Part shown: positions 1 to 11,714 of the stretch, piece after piece | Layout of the letters: each line of letters opens with the position of its first letter | Position numbering within the stretch: the stretch's first letter is position 1 | NCBI GenBank assembly: GCA_039090855.1 | Contig: CM077012.1 | Location: 141,890,541 to 141,954,540, forward strand | Reading direction: 5' to 3' | DNA: 64,000 nucleotides | Source of the DNA: Macrothele yani | Lineage: Eukaryota; Arthropoda; Arachnida; Araneae; Macrothelidae | Translations under genes and position numbers: made by a program | Notes under the pieces: generated by a model | What the model was told of the DNA's origin: nothing | Database searches by the model: none | What the model saw: only the letters and a program-made list of their open reading frames with translations

Positions 1-544
1 GTTAGTTTCGCTTGCTTTCGTGTTCTGTATTCTGCCGTGCTGAAATACCTCTTTTGTCCCGCACATACTTGTTGAAGTAGTTTATCGTTTCATTGTGTGT
101 TTGATATAAACATTGTGTAGAAGATTATGTGTAGAAAATAGCAAACTACTTCTCGTATTAAGTGTCTGATTATACTTGGTAGATATGTTCACTGTCTAAG
201 TAGTTCTTTAGAACGACTGAATATGTCGGAACGAAATTCCAGCATGATGTTTTCCCACTAAACGTGATATTTCTTTATTATGTTTTTGTCATTTGTTCTC
301 TTGGGTAAAGAATTTTCATCCGAGGTGAAAAAATCGATTGTTGGAATCAATTGTTGTGCTTCATTAACGAATCTAAATTTCCATTGTATAACATTTTTGG
401 CACAGAAAAAACAATGCTTGAAAACGTCACTCTTTGCTTGCTTTCATGGCTGTCTATCACTTTAGTTACTGTTATACTATGCCAGTAATATAGGTAGCCT
501 AACATGGTAGCTGTGGTATCCTAACAGTGAAAAGTGAAATGATG
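1..544. other. Intronic stretch, no gene seen
   Basis: AT-rich sequence left of the first Tc1 remnant. The only open frame of note (280-465, 61 codons) has no recognisable domain or splice context. It most likely belongs to an intron of the Erg channel gene, whose earlier exons are outside the window. Confidence 0.5.
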
Positions 545-1746
545 TACACCGAGTCATCACTAAATTATAACGACCCCTATCAAAAATGGATGCAGCCGTT
601 GACCACGTGATTTTCAAGAGGGCGCGTTTAGTCCACTGACGTAGCATATATAAGGTTTGAGTGGAGAAATAGGTAGCAAAATTCGGAGCGTGATGGATAA
701 ATGGAAAGATTTATCGGACTTAAAGAAAGGACATATTGTGGGAGTTCGGTGAGTGGGTGCCTCGATTTCCCAAACGGCTGAACTGGTGGGTTGTTCGCGA
801 GCCACCCTAGTTAAAGCGTATCAGGTCTGGCATGAAAAATGGTCAAACAACAACCGGTAGGCTAAACTACACAGGACAGCAAAAGGTTGATTTGAGAGGT
901 GAGCGCCAGGTCCGACGACTTGTACAGGCCAAGAGACACAGCACAGTTCAACAATTGAGTATCCAATACAACAGAGGTCAACTCGGAACAATATCTGTCA
1001 TGACCATGTTTCGCACGCTGGGGCTATAACAGCGGATGATCCCGACAACATCCTCTCCTAACCACGGTTCATCGGCTCAAAAGACTCGCCTGGTGCAAAG
1101 ATCATGCAAGTTGGACGTTGGATGACTAGAAAAAAATGTGCTGGTATGACGAGTCGCGTTTTTACTCCACTCCGTGGATGGTCGTGTACGTATTTGGCGC
1201 AAACAACAAGAGGCACTCGATCCATCCTGCATGGTCTGCATACTAAGAGCCGGTGGATGCGGTTGTGTGGTGTGGGGCATATTTACCTGGAAGGAACTTG
1301 AACCTTTGGTACATGTGAAACAGCCTACGACTGGTGTCCAATATCGTTAATTGCTTGCTAACTCTGTACATCCAGCAATATTGCACTTTTTCCCGAATGG
1401 CGACGGTGTCTAAAATGATGATAATGCACCAAGCTACAGGTTCAATGTTGTGTAGGAATGGTTTGAGGAACACAGTTCAGGCTTCCTGCATGTCGATTGG
1501 CCTTCGAACTCCCCAAATATCAATCCCAAGAGCACTAGCGGGACACTATAGAATGGCTTATCAGGTATCTGGAAACATCAATCACCTCCATACCCGTATT
1601 GCACATAGCTTGATTGGTCATACCTCCCAAGAGCTTCCGGCATCTTACTGAATAGATGCCACGTCGGATAACTGCTGTTGTGAGAGCGAAAGGAGGACGT
1701 ACGAAGTACTAGGTAGGTGGTCATAATTCAGTGATCACTCAGTGCA
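545..1746 (+). mobile_element. Tc1-like DNA transposon, decayed
   Basis: The ends form imperfect terminal inverted repeats: left about 548-578, right about 1711-1742, sharing an ATTATRACCACCTACC-type core. Between them, + strand reading in three frames from about 690 to 1712 gives Tc1 transposase pieces: an N-terminal helix-turn-helix block (DLKKGHIVG, then LVGCSRATLVKAYQVW), a middle block (DGRVRIWRKQQEALDP) and a C-terminal block ending MPRRITAVVRAKGGRTKY just inside the right repeat. Many stops and frameshifts separate the pieces, so no working transposase is encoded. The right-end sequence resembles that of the element at 31366, which suggests a related subfamily. Confidence 0.8.
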
Positions 1747-2293
1747 TGTGTCTTTCGAACACTGAATTTAAAACTGTAAAGAACTAAATGCACAGATTTT
1801 GATTGAAATACTAATGAAAATATTCCGGTATGTCCTGCAATATCTGAGAAGTCATTTGAAAGTTTATAAACATTTGTAAAACAAATGTCAGTATGAGATA
1901 TTCTTAAAGCGTTTTTCTCTGTTTGATTAAAAAAATATTATTTGTATAGTTATTGTGAGCGCCCGCATTCTAGTTTGGTACATCAATTGTACGAATTAAT
2001 TTTGTCATGAGGCGCGACTATTTCCGTTATATGCAGTTATTGGTACATGATGTCTTGCACTTGTAAATTTCATTTTTAACAAAAGTATGCATTCTTTTTT
2101 CTAGTTCATGGAAAGTACGAGTGAAAATACCAAAAGCACTGAGAATAAACAGTGATTTTACTGATCTGTGTTTCACTTTGTGAGTTTTTGTTGAAAGAAA
2201 CTCTAGTGTATCATTTTGGAGTAATTGCTTCTATGAATTCTACGTGCATCTATGTGTGAACGTGGGTTGTGTAGTAAATAGTAACACTATACC
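1747..2293. other. AT-rich intron, nothing recognised
   Basis: No open frame with a known domain, no tRNA-like fold and no clear repeat boundary were seen between the Tc1 remnant and the inverted repeat that starts near 2294. Confidence 0.4.
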
Positions 2294-2557
2294 AGTGATC
2301 CGATTTATTGGCGTAAGAAATAGACACATAAGCGTTTCCAAGCTTTTGCACGTCAACCATATGGCTTTTTCAAGGAAGTTAGATAGAAATGGCTTTTTCA
2401 AGAAAGTTAGACAGGAATGGCGTTTTCAAGGAAGTTAGACTAAAATCCGACGAATTTTCAGTTTCCGTCTAACTTCCTTGAAAAAGCCATCTGGTTGATG
2501 TGCGAGAGCTTGGAAACGCTTATGTGTCTATTTCTTACGCCAATAAATCGGATCACT
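2294..2557. repeat. Inverted repeat (MITE-like) with internal 28-bp triplication
   Basis: The left arm (2294-2386) and right arm (2467-2557) are near-perfect reverse complements; the outer part reads AGTGATCCGATTTATTGGCG. Inside the left arm a unit of about 28 bp (core GGCTTTTTCAAGGAAGTTAGA) occurs three times in tandem at about 2359-2386, 2387-2414 and 2415-2440. The right arm holds only one copy. Sequence just outside the arms also pairs weakly. The layout suggests a foldback or MITE whose left arm expanded by replication slippage. No coding capacity. Confidence 0.75.
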
Positions 2558-2660
2558 AGTTGATGTGTGAAAGCTTACTATTACTACTTAATTGTTGTAC
2601 TGTTCCTCGTTATCAATGTGGGTTATGAAATTTAAATCAACAGCGCAACTTAACGGGGAC

Positions 2661-4060
2661 ATACACTGAGGCAGCAGATTATTAGAAACACCTAATAGCA
2701 ATCAGCCAGGTGGGATCGTTACTAACATATGCAACTATGACGTTGAAATGGCTTTATAAACAATTCAATGGAAAGGATTCAGATGTGTACAAAGGGTAGA
2801 TAGCGTCAATATGGAAAACACTTGTGATTTAAGCGACTTTGAAAGAGGCATAATAATGGTCACTAGGCAGACAGGTTGGTTGATTAGTAAGTGTTTATTG
2901 GCACAAAGGCCTCAATGGACCAAAGAGCGCCACTTCAAATGGTTAAAATATTAATAAAAACAGTATTAAAGCATTCAAAATGTCATAAAATAGAACAGTA
3001 AACGGTGCAGATGGCCGATGAAACAATAACAAACAATACATAACGAAAGAAGCGGGTACAAGCATTTGAGAAACGTCAAAACTTCTCGGCCATGTAAGGA
3101 CAACTGTGTCAAGATGTACAACGAAGGATTCATAAAAAACAAAACAAGCAGTCAGCGGTCTTCCGGTGAGAGGGAACGATTGATCTATTCTTCAAGGGCA
3201 ACCGAGGCTGAAGAATATTGTATGAGGTAACAGACGAGCTCATTCCGAGTAACCGCGCAGTAAAACAGTGATATCGAGAGAAGAATTTCAGCATATACTG
3301 ATCGCCACCCCTTGGCGAGAATGGGTTATAACAACAGATGTCCCCTTCGTGCACCGCTAGTCTCTGCTAAAACAGACACATGCGTGTGCATTTGACATGG
3401 GAGCTCCAAAAGTGGACTCTTGTGAATTGGAAAAGGGTTGTCTGGTACGATGAATCAGGGTTTCAGTTAATACACGCCGATGGTAGAGCCAGAATATGGG
3501 GTCAACAGCACGAATCGATGGATCTCAGCGGCCTAGGTTTAACTGTAGCAGAGGATTTCAGCGATGTAGTGGTCTAGGGACTGTTTTAATGGTGGACATT
3601 GGGTTCCTTAATATCTCTGGAACAGCATTTGGATGCCACGAGGTATCTTAACACCACTGTGGATAAGGCACACTCTTACATGTGCATAGGGCTTTCTGAT
3701 AGAGAATGCTACTTCCAGAAAGATAATGCGTCATGCCACAAGGCAAGGATCTTCATACAGTGGTTCTAGGAGCTAGAAAGTTACTTCAAAGTTATAAAAT
3801 GACCCCCAAACATAGTTGCTATACCTTATCCCAATTGAACACCTGCGGGATGAGATTGAAAGAGCCATTCGCAACGGAGATCCTTCTCCAGCGAACATTC
3901 AACAGTTGACTGACGCCATCACATCCGCTTGGCTGAACGTACCTGTAGAACGATGTCAGGACCTCGTTGAATCCATTCCACATCGAATCGAGGCTGTAGG
4001 CCAAGGACTTCCCAACACGTTATTAGGGAGGTGTTACTAATAATTTGCTACTTCAGTATG
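2661..4060 (+). mobile_element. Tc1-like DNA transposon (family shared with 22120 and 28930), decayed
   Basis: Left end about 2661-2697 (CACTGAGGCAGCAGATTATT) and right end about 4028-4060 are inverted repeats of each other with mismatches. The transposase relic starts near 2811 (MENTCDLSDFERGII) and continues in pieces through DESGFQLIHADGRARIWG (3449-3502) to a final block with PIEHLRDEIERAIRNGDPSP (3835-3894) that carries the Glu of the DDE triad. Stops and frameshifts are scattered throughout. The same family, with the same right end (AATAATTTGCTACTTCAGT), recurs at 28930-29798 and as an N-terminal piece at 22120-22445. Confidence 0.8.
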
Positions 4061-4275
4061 TTCACGCTTTTCCATCCCATAATTCTGGGCCATTGGTACA
4101 AGAGACAGGAAAGAACCCCAACCAGAACGATGAACGCATCTGCATCTTATCCTGGATTCCAACATTGATCTAGAAATACAAATTGTCATTAGCTCGAAGA
4201 ATCTGTTACTCAATGATTAATTTTGTTGGCACGATGCACACCCTTGGGTACCTCTAGTAGCACGGCCATCTAGAT

Positions 4276-4447
4276 TTCCACCAGGCCTGGGCAATTGCTT
4301 CGTGACTTCACAACAAGCGGCGAAGATCTCAAACACCACTGTTTGACCATGAGACTTTGCACAGAAAAGTCAGAGCCAACCACTAATCTGAGCGATTTTA
4401 GCCGATCCTCGTGACACCAGGAAGTAATTGCCCAGGCTCCGGTGGAT
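4276..4447. repeat. Short non-autonomous DNA element (hAT-like MITE)
   Basis: Terminal inverted repeats of about 27 bp at 4276-4302 and 4421-4447 share the core GCCTGGGCAATT. The start CAGGCCTGGGCAA resembles ends common in the hAT superfamily. No coding capacity in the ~120 bp between. I did not find a convincing 8-bp target duplication, so the hAT assignment rests on end sequence only. Confidence 0.55.
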
Positions 4448-4706
4448 ATTTAAATAGCCGAGCTAGTAGTCGAGTACTGTGCGTCGAGGGGTCTGGTTAT
4501 TGCCACTGTTGGGCCTAGGTTCAGCGCACGTGTGAGACCTTAGTGACGTGTTCTTTTCATACAAACAGCTATGCTGGTTGTCACTTCGTCAGCACGTTCC
4601 TTACTTCAGGAGTCACCGCAGCACTTTAGTATCATGTAGCATTAAAAAAATCGTGTAAACTCCTTAATTCCTTCCAACTCCCGTGCAGAAATATTTTCCT
4701 GTTATA

Positions 4707-5920
4707 CACTATCTACCAACAAGTAATTGGACACCTGTGATTGCAAAAGAAAACGAAGTTTATTCACCTTCAATAGTTGGTGAAGCCTCCACGAGCGGCG
4801 ATTACAGCTGTGACCCTCCGGGGCATACTCTCAATCAGGCGTTGTACGACGGCTAGCGGTATTTTCTTCCACTCGGCTTGGAGAAGACAGGTCAGTTCCT
4901 TCATCGATTTCGGACGGTGGGGGCACCCTTTAAGTCGACGCTCCAACTCGTCCCAGAGGTGCTCGATAGGGTTAAGGTCCGGGCTCTGCGCAGGCCAGTC
5001 CATTTGATTAACCCCATTGTTATCATACCAAGCCATGGTGGACCTCGCAACATGACAGGTGGCATTGTCATCCTGAAAGTAACATGGGTCCACCCCGTAA
5101 AACTGCCACAACGTAGGAAGCGCATGGTCACCCAAAATGGTGCAGTAGGTTTTGGCGTTGAGTCTACCAGGAATTGCGAACAAGGGTTTCGTGCCATACC
5201 AGGGGAAACACCCCCATAGCATAATTCCACCGCCGCCGAACTTCACAGTTGGCACAATACATTCCGACAGGAGGCGTTCTCCAGGCAGACGTCAACCCCA
5301 GACCCTGCCATTCGAACGGTAGAGGGTGAACCTTGATTCGTCGCTCCAGAGAACCTGTTTCCACTGTTCAACGGTCCACTGTCGACGTTCTTTGCACCAC
5401 GTTAGCCGAGCAGCGCTATTGGACTTGGTGATCAAAGGCTTGTGGGCGGCAGCACGTCCATAATAACCGAGCAGATGGGCATCCTTATGGATGGTATTCA
5501 TCAAAATGACACTCCCGGATGCCTGTTGAGACTCCTCGCGAATGTGGCCCATCGATTTGGTGCTGTTCTTCCGAATGTCTCTGGCCAGCACCCGTCGGTA
5601 TCTAACTCCCAGTTTTGTGGGTCTACCGGGTCGGGGCACATTCCGACAGTCACCTCTCATCTTCCACTTGCCAATCACGTAGGCCACTGTCGATTTTGGG
5701 TACTTCAACTCGCTGGATATGTCACGTATGGATCGGCCATTTCTGTGATACCCGACGATTACACCTTTCTCGAAATCAGAGAGCTCCGAACTGCGTGGCA
5801 TCTTGCATGCGACTGGTTGCGTTGTTGTTTTCCACACGATATTTAACGGCGGTGGCCGTGAATCAGGACCGCAGATATCGTCGATTGCAGAGGTGTCCAA
5901 TTACTTGTTGGTAGATAGTG
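4707..5920 (-). mobile_element. Complete Tc1-like transposon with perfect 30-bp ends
   Basis: The left end 4707-4736 and right end 5891-5920 are exact reverse complements over 30 bp (outermost CACTATCTACCAACAAGTAA). They are flanked by TA on both sides (4705-4706, 5921-5922), the target duplication expected of Tc1/mariner elements. Length is 1214 bp. The single transposase gene lies on the - strand (4770-5801). Perfect ends and an almost open gene make this the youngest-looking DNA transposon in the window. Confidence 0.95.
4770..5801 (-). pseudogene. Tc1-like DD34E transposase, one nonsense codon
   Basis: The frame runs from ATG at 5801 (MPRSSELSDFEKGVIVGYHR) to the stop at 4770, 343 codons, the usual length for a Tc1 transposase. 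An N-terminal paired-like helix-turn-helix region (about residues 5-110) precedes the catalytic domain. The DDE residues are visible: first Asp in LWSDESRF, second in [11 protein letters not shown], and Glu in [14 protein letters not shown] with 34 residues between the second Asp and the Glu (DD34E). The frame is broken by one in-frame TGA near 5292, between RVWG and RLPGERLL; nothing else is missing. The role would be cut-and-paste transposition through binding to the element's own ends. Confidence 0.9.
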
Positions 5921-5922
5921 TA

Positions 5923-6807
5923 TTAGTAATGACTATAGGCAATAATGTCACATGATGTTTTTGAACATTGAAAACAAAAATCTGTGAAGAATAATTTTTT
6001 TTTTAATTTGGCATAAAATGAGAGCTTTAAAGCGATAAATGTTCTCTAAATTGTTTTTCAGGTTTCTAAGTACTCAATAATTCTGGCATGAAGTGTTCTC
6101 CGAAAAAAGCAGTTTTACCATGGATAAATATCGGCGCCAGTATTCAGAAGTTCCTGTTCTGTTGAATGATTAAGCGTTTTCGTCTATGATTATTATTTCA
6201 CAACGGCAAAAAGAGTAGGAAATCCTCTCTAACGTTTTCTGTGCATTATAGCGCTTCAGTGAAGAAAGAAACTTTGCCCTCAATAAAAAAACGAACTACG
6301 GAAACTACTCAGTGAAGAAGCAGCGTGTCATGAAGAAGTGGCGAAGATAATGAGACTGTTTCGATAACTTTTCGTTTAACTCATTTATTTTTTCATCCAT
6401 TCTTTCATATTATTGTTCCTGTTTTTTATATGTGTGCGTTTGTTTGTTTATTTAATCAATTAATTAATTTACTAAATGTCATTCGCTGTCTAAATTTACC
6501 ATCTCGCTTTAATTTGTGTCTCACCTGAACGTATTCTATGTCGTTACCTGTACGCTTCTTTACTGTGATGTGATGTGTGCAGTCAGAAATAAAAAAGATT
6601 ACTGCTGGGTGAAACTTACCTCAGTCTGATTTATCGTTAACTTATTTTCTAAATGATTGAAGTAAAATTTAGCTGCTGCCAGAAAACCCACTTAAAATTT
6701 GTTTCAAACATTTGGTCAATTTAAACTCAGTTTATGTCCAAAATGAAATCCAGAAAACAACATAAAGACGCATACTTGCTCTTTATTCGTTATTTATTCT
6801 TCCCAAC
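5923..6807. other. AT-rich intron, no gene seen
   Basis: Between the Tc1 element and the palindromic MITE I see only AT-rich sequence with short runs such as TTAATTAATTAATTTAC near 6460. No coding or RNA feature could be supported. Confidence 0.4.
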
Positions 6808-7154
6808 TACACTGTAAAAAATTGACTGTAGATTTTACGGTTTTAAACCGTTTTCCAGGGTACCAACACAAAACCGTAAAATCTACAGTTTTATGCAGTG
6901 TTGGATCTAAGCTATAGCTTTGCTCCAACACTGCATTTAATGAAGAAAATAGCACAGAACTTGGCTGGAGCAAGTCACAGTCCGAATAATCACAAAAACA
7001 CAAAACTTTGGGTGGAACGAATGTGTTGATTGTGTTGGAGCAAAGCTATAGCTTTGCTCCAACACTGCATAAAACTGTAGATTTTACGGTTTTGTGTTGG
7101 CATCCTGGAAAACAGTTTAAAACCGTAAAATATACAGTAAATGTTTACAGTGTA
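6808..7154. repeat. Palindrome-rich MITE with 11-bp TACACTGTAAA ends
   Basis: The outer ends TACACTGTAAA (6808-6818) and TTTACAGTGTA (7144-7154) are perfect inverted repeats. Each half contains its own inverted pair (TGTAGATTTTACGGTTTT and complement) around a GGTTTTAAACC-type centre. The two halves also pair with each other through the block at 6893-6937 and 7032-7090. A perfect 34-bp palindrome centred on GCTATAGC spans 7032-7065. No coding capacity. The CACTG start could fit CMC/Chapaev-type ends, but the target duplication is unclear. Confidence 0.75.
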
Positions 7155-7526
7155 TGTAGAAATGAGGTATCTAAGCTTTTTAAAAAAATCCCATTTTTAG
7201 GAAAAGTATGTATTTGAAAGATTGTAAATTTTTTTGAGAAGAATTTTAGGATTTAAAATGTCGTCTACTAGTAAGATTTCATCAATTACATCATTTAATT
7301 CTACCAGATTTTTAGTGTGAGTCTTCCAAATGTTGCAATATTTCTTCCATAAAAAAGTACAGTATTTTACCTTTACCACATTTCAACTAAACTTTGTTAA
7401 ACTGATTTATTCCTATTTTGTTGACTTGTATCACTGTTATTCCTATGTTATTACATATGATTTGCTTTCTTCTACGTAATATTTTTACTCTTGGTATTTT
7501 AGACTAACTTTGGTTATTTATTTCAG

Positions 7527-7706
7527 GAGCTATCTCAACAGTTACTAACTTAACGGGTGCCATGTTGATGGCGCCCGAGCAACCGCTATCATCATCCCGC
7601 CCACCAAGCCCTCATTCAAATGGGCTTCCCTCATCTAAGAGACCTACCCCAACAGAGGTCACAGAAGTCAGAGAACAGACGCCACTCTTAGATGCTGCTG
7701 AGCCTC
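7527..7706 (+). CDS. Erg-type K+ channel, C-terminal exon (first of five in the window)
   Basis: The exon lies between a polypyrimidine-AG acceptor (TTTATTTCAG, ends 7526) and a GTAAGT donor at 7707. It is 180 nt long with phase 1 at both ends. It encodes a linker that begins (G)AISTVTNLTGAMLMAPE and continues as Ser/Pro-rich sequence to TPLLDAAEP. The next exon completes the split codon (C + CG = Pro) without a frame change. In human KCNH2 the segment ahead of the coiled coil is likewise a long, poorly conserved Ser/Pro linker. The motif EQTPLL fits an acidic dileucine sorting signal ([DE]xxxL[LI]). The assignment to the channel depends on splicing to the exon at 30668, so it is less certain than the coiled-coil exons. 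Confidence 0.72.
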
Positions 7707-10427
7707 GTAAGTTCCAACGTTTGAACTCTGTCTTGAAATCTCAATCTTTAATCAAAGCTTTTGTCTTGAAAAATCTCACTCTTTTTTTTTTCTCAGAAAT
7801 CTCTCGCTCTGTTGTACCCCGCGTATGGGCACAATCAATTCGTTAGTTATTTGGGCATGTACTAGCCGACAGTCTTATGTCTTTGTGTTCTGTTTCGAAG
7901 TTCTTTAATGACACCTGTTCCCAGGGCCCGATAAAGGCCTTGGTAGGCCCCTAGGCTAGGACATTTGAGTCGGCTACCAAAGAACTTCTGACGGCGAAAC
8001 CATATGAAGTCCGTTAAAACTCGAGACTGTAGCAGTATCCTTGTGAGAATTAACACTTAGTGCGTTCTACAAACTAATAATAACTACTAGCAAAGTTTTC
8101 ATAAAAAGTCACTGTATTTTCCACTGTTCTCAAAAGGACATGGGTTAAAAGTTTAAGATTCCTAGATTTTGTCTTGGAATATTTAATGCTTTAGCATTGT
8201 ATACTTTTCTTGATGCATCTCTTTTGTAATGCAAGCCGCAGTGGATTTCACTCATTAACAGTTCCAAACAGAGGTGTGGGTGGATGGTAGTGAGGATGCT
8301 GAAACTGTCTCGCCGACCCCTGTACACAGCGACATGAAACGTTTACCCTTAGTTTATCACTGCCTTGAGATCCGTTCGTTTTCAAGCCTCTGTTAGTGAT
8401 CGAGTGGAAATCATACGAGACAAAACTAAACTATTTTATTTTATATTCTCTAAATATATAAATATGTAAGCTGTGTATTATTTGTGATGTAGACGATTAC
8501 CTCTTATGCCGTTGGCAATGGTGGGCCCCTAGGCTATTGCCCCAGTATGCCCCTCCTAAATTTGACCCCGTCTGGCCCTTGAGGCAAAACATTAAACCGA
8601 CTGCACGATCTGGACAGTTTATTATGAACATCCAACCCAACAGGACTGATATTCATGAAGCAAGCTGAACAAGAAGTGCTAATACTTACGTATTAAACGC
8701 TTCTTGTATACTTTGAAGGCCATAATGTTTGAATTATTCATAGTAAGTCAAGCAAACAAAATGATTCACAAATATTTATTCACAACTCCAAGTTATAAAC
8801 TTCGGATTTTTCATGTTATTCCACTCTCATTTTTCTTATCAAGCTCGAATTGTTTAAAAAATGTTTTTGAAACACCATTTTAATAGCATCTAATCCAAAC
8901 TACCACAACTGCTCCAAAAATTAATTAAATACACAACAACTTATCTGGGGTGTCATTATGCTTCTCGTAAATCCGTCTTCACTACAATTCATATCAAATC
9001 AGATAATCGAAATATGAGATTTCTCTTTCCTTTTCCCACTTGCAAGTGTTAACAATTGTGTAAAAATTCTGAAAGGTTAACAAATGATATCATCATTGTT
9101 CAAAGAGAACTCAGAGTATGAAATGATAATGAATCATTGTTAAACAAAAAATCAAAAAATATTAATAATGTCATGTAAAAAGGGACTAAGAACATACATT
9201 TTAGAAGTAATACTCTTAGATAGAAAATTGGATTGTGGGTTGTACGCCACTTACAATAATACGATATAACACATTGTGTTTTTTTAATCCGTTAATGGGC
9301 GTAAAATTACAAAAGTTTTGCAAGATTTCACTGCCAACGGGCAGCTTCAGGCTTCTGAATATAAACACTTAACAGAAACAGACAAAGAATAAATGCAAAT
9401 GTAAAATTTAAGATCATTATAGCATAGCATGAAACTCGTATTACGCCTCGTGCTCATCGATTGTCCAGCGAGCTCTTAATGTTTAATACCTTGGTGCCAG
9501 ACAGGTGAAATTTCAGTAGTTATGTCTGTGTTACATACGTCACTGCTTGATATAATCTCGAATGATTCTCTGACTGCTGTTGACCTAGGACCGCTGTAGG
9601 GCGCAAATCTTATGTCCTTCCAGATCGGTTGAGCATCCTTAAAATTCACGTCTCGTGCTAACGAGGTAGTTAGTTTTGTATTTTTTATATCCCGTTTGTA
9701 ATACTCTTGGTGATAGATTCTGTGATATCACCATCCTTCAGCAGCAGACGAAAACTAAAAATACTCAATCATAGTGCAAGCAGTAAAAAATATGGAGTTG
9801 GGTGTAGAAGAATGTATTCATGGTGCAACTCTGTCTCAAAATAAGTGCTTTCGGACCAAGCACACTGTTATAAAAATTAATTAAGCTAAAGCTGACTACA
9901 GTTGGTCATAGGCCATTGGACTTGAAGCCCAGGGTCAATTGGTATGCCCTTCCTTCTTTTTGTAATATCGAAAGAGACGCTTAGTACCCATTGTGATAGC
10001 TTGTCATCTCCATCTCCTTACAGACACACTCGCACACAGTACAATGCGATTCTTCGTTAAGAGATATTCCGAAATCCATGTTCCACTCACATTATTTTGA
10101 AAAAAAAAACAGATTTACCGGCATTTCATCTGTCAAAATGGTGGTTCTTGGGTCTAAATAATTGATAGCCTTAAAAGCAGCCGTCTACTCAAGGAATAGA
10201 TACCAATACCATCGCGCAGTAGGCGATCAGTGACCAATTTAATTTTGAAAAATTAATTGCATACGAAAACTGCTATGTGACATGTGCACGCGTTTCAACT
10301 TTCAGAATGATCTTTATGGAGCTAGGACCTACAACAGGCTCGTCATTGATCCCCTGTAGGTACTGTGTTTTTACACTGGACCACAAAACTAAAATCCCCG
10401 GCCTGATTTGGTCGTCCCAGTCCACCC
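7707..10427. other. Erg intron, no element recognised
   Basis: This is 2.7 kb of AT-rich intron without a recognisable coding domain. Two GC-richer spots (about 7920-7975 and 8515-8590) share GGCCCCTAGGCTA-like words and may be pieces of an unknown repeat. Frames of 60-65 codons here look like chance. Confidence 0.45.
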
Positions 10428-10605
10428 CTTTTGAGGGCTATGAGCAGCCGTCTATCCCTAATTTGGGGCCACTGGCTCTTGGGAGGGAAGAGATCCAGCA
10501 CGGTGAGACAAATACGCTACCTACGCTTTGTCCAGTACTCGACTCAGACGACAAGTCAGAAACCTACGCCCCTGACCACTCAGCTACATGGGCGGCAGCG
10601 ATTGA
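10428..10605 (-). repeat. tRNA-derived SINE (family S1), old copy
   Basis: Minus-orientation copy of the SINE best seen at 27462 and 10720. The conserved body (CTATGAGCAGCCGTCTATCC, then CCCTAATTTGGGGCCACTGG) is clear; the tRNA-like head near 10560-10600 is worn. Confidence 0.7.
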
Positions 10606-10719
10606 TTGCAAGATCCCATGTCACTACAATCTTGCATGACAAAATGAAAGAAAGCAACTTAGATTATTTTTTAAGTAAAATCCAAGTTACGCCCCGAATT
10701 GTGCCACCACACTATGATA

Positions 10720-10943
10720 GCCGTCCCCGTGGCTGAGTGGTTTAAGCGCTGTCTTCCGACCATTCGTTCGAGACGGATCCGGGTTCTAATTCCAATGAGG
10801 CATGGATGATGTGTTTGTTTTACGGCATTGACTCTCTCTCCCTTCTCTGGAACCAGTAGCCCTAAATTAGGGATGGGTGAATGCTTATAGCCCATCGAGC
10901 TGCTCACGGTAGTCGTTAAACCCCCAAACAAACAACAAACCAG
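10720..10943 (+). repeat. tRNA-derived SINE (family S1) with target duplication
   Basis: The head (10720-10795) resembles a class II (Leu/Ser-type) tRNA: an A-box region TGGCTGAGTGGTTTAAG and a B-box-like GGGTTCTAATTCC. A body carrying GCCCTAAATTAGGGATGG follows, then a tail CCCCCAAACAAACAACAAAC. Flanking near-duplicates ACTATGATA (10711-10719) and ACTATAATA (10944-10952) mark the insertion. Pol III transcription from the head and retroposition by a LINE is the expected mechanism for such elements. Confidence 0.85.
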
Positions 10944-11714
10944 ACTATAATAAAGGGTAGAAGTGAAAAGAAATTCAGAAAGTGGAAAAAAATTCGAAAT
11001 AGTGACTGTTTCCACACTCTCCAGATGTGTCCCCATTCGATGTTATCCTATGTAGCCGTATAAGAGACAATGCTTTTAGCTCACAAAAGAGAACCCCGCA
11101 GACTAGATAAACTTCAAATGAACATATCCAAATTCATTTCAAGCGTTTCATCTAAGGGCTCAAAAAGCAGTATCTGCAGGGATGTTCCATCGTGCTCGAT
11201 TAAGCATGCAACAAAAGATGACACTTTCCGCATTGTTTTGACTATAACAGCAATAACGGACATTACAGTAGGCCTCCTTTTATTTCATGTCTCCAAGTTT
11301 ATTTTGCGTGAGGTTACCATTATCTTGAATTCTGTGTATCAACGAAAATATTTTAACAAAACGGAAATTTTGTTCTTTTGGAATGACAATCTGTCTACCA
11401 CTATGTTCACAGGATAGCAGTCAGAATATATGAGCTAAAATATCATCTTGATTTTCAAAACTTATTCCAAATGAGTACAAACTATACATTTTGAAAGAAA
11501 TTGGTAAACTGAAGAAAAGTTTAAAATAAATCAGATGAGCAGAAGGCAAATCAAATAGAAAGAGTTAGAAAGCCAATAGTTAGCTATTTAGGATTTACAG
11601 CAGTAGGTTAAGTGAGCCAATACCAATCCGTCAATTGGTATCTTGTCGAGACATTTTACTGATTTGGGTCAAAAAGCAAGAGTACGGTGAACCTCGGGAC
11701 ATATGAAGCACGCT
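10944..11714. other. Intron, unassigned frame only
   Basis: A + strand frame at 11070-11417 (115 codons) has two hydrophobic stretches but no recognised domain and no splice-site support. I treat it as chance. Nothing else stands out before the 3' end of the Tx1-like LINE near 11715. Confidence 0.35.

Noticed and set aside
4878..5219. 113-codon + strand frame inside the Tc1 element
   Set aside because: It is the reverse-complement shadow of the transposase gene on the - strand.
1..7526. Earlier Erg exons (CNBD or membrane segments)
   Set aside because: No translation in any frame resembled the cyclic-nucleotide-binding homology domain, pore (GFG) or S1-S6 segments, so they must be upstream of the window.
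7920..8590. GGCCCCTAGGCTA words at two places as a regulatory pair
   Set aside because: The flanks do not align well and no function or element boundary could be supported; at most an unknown old repeat.
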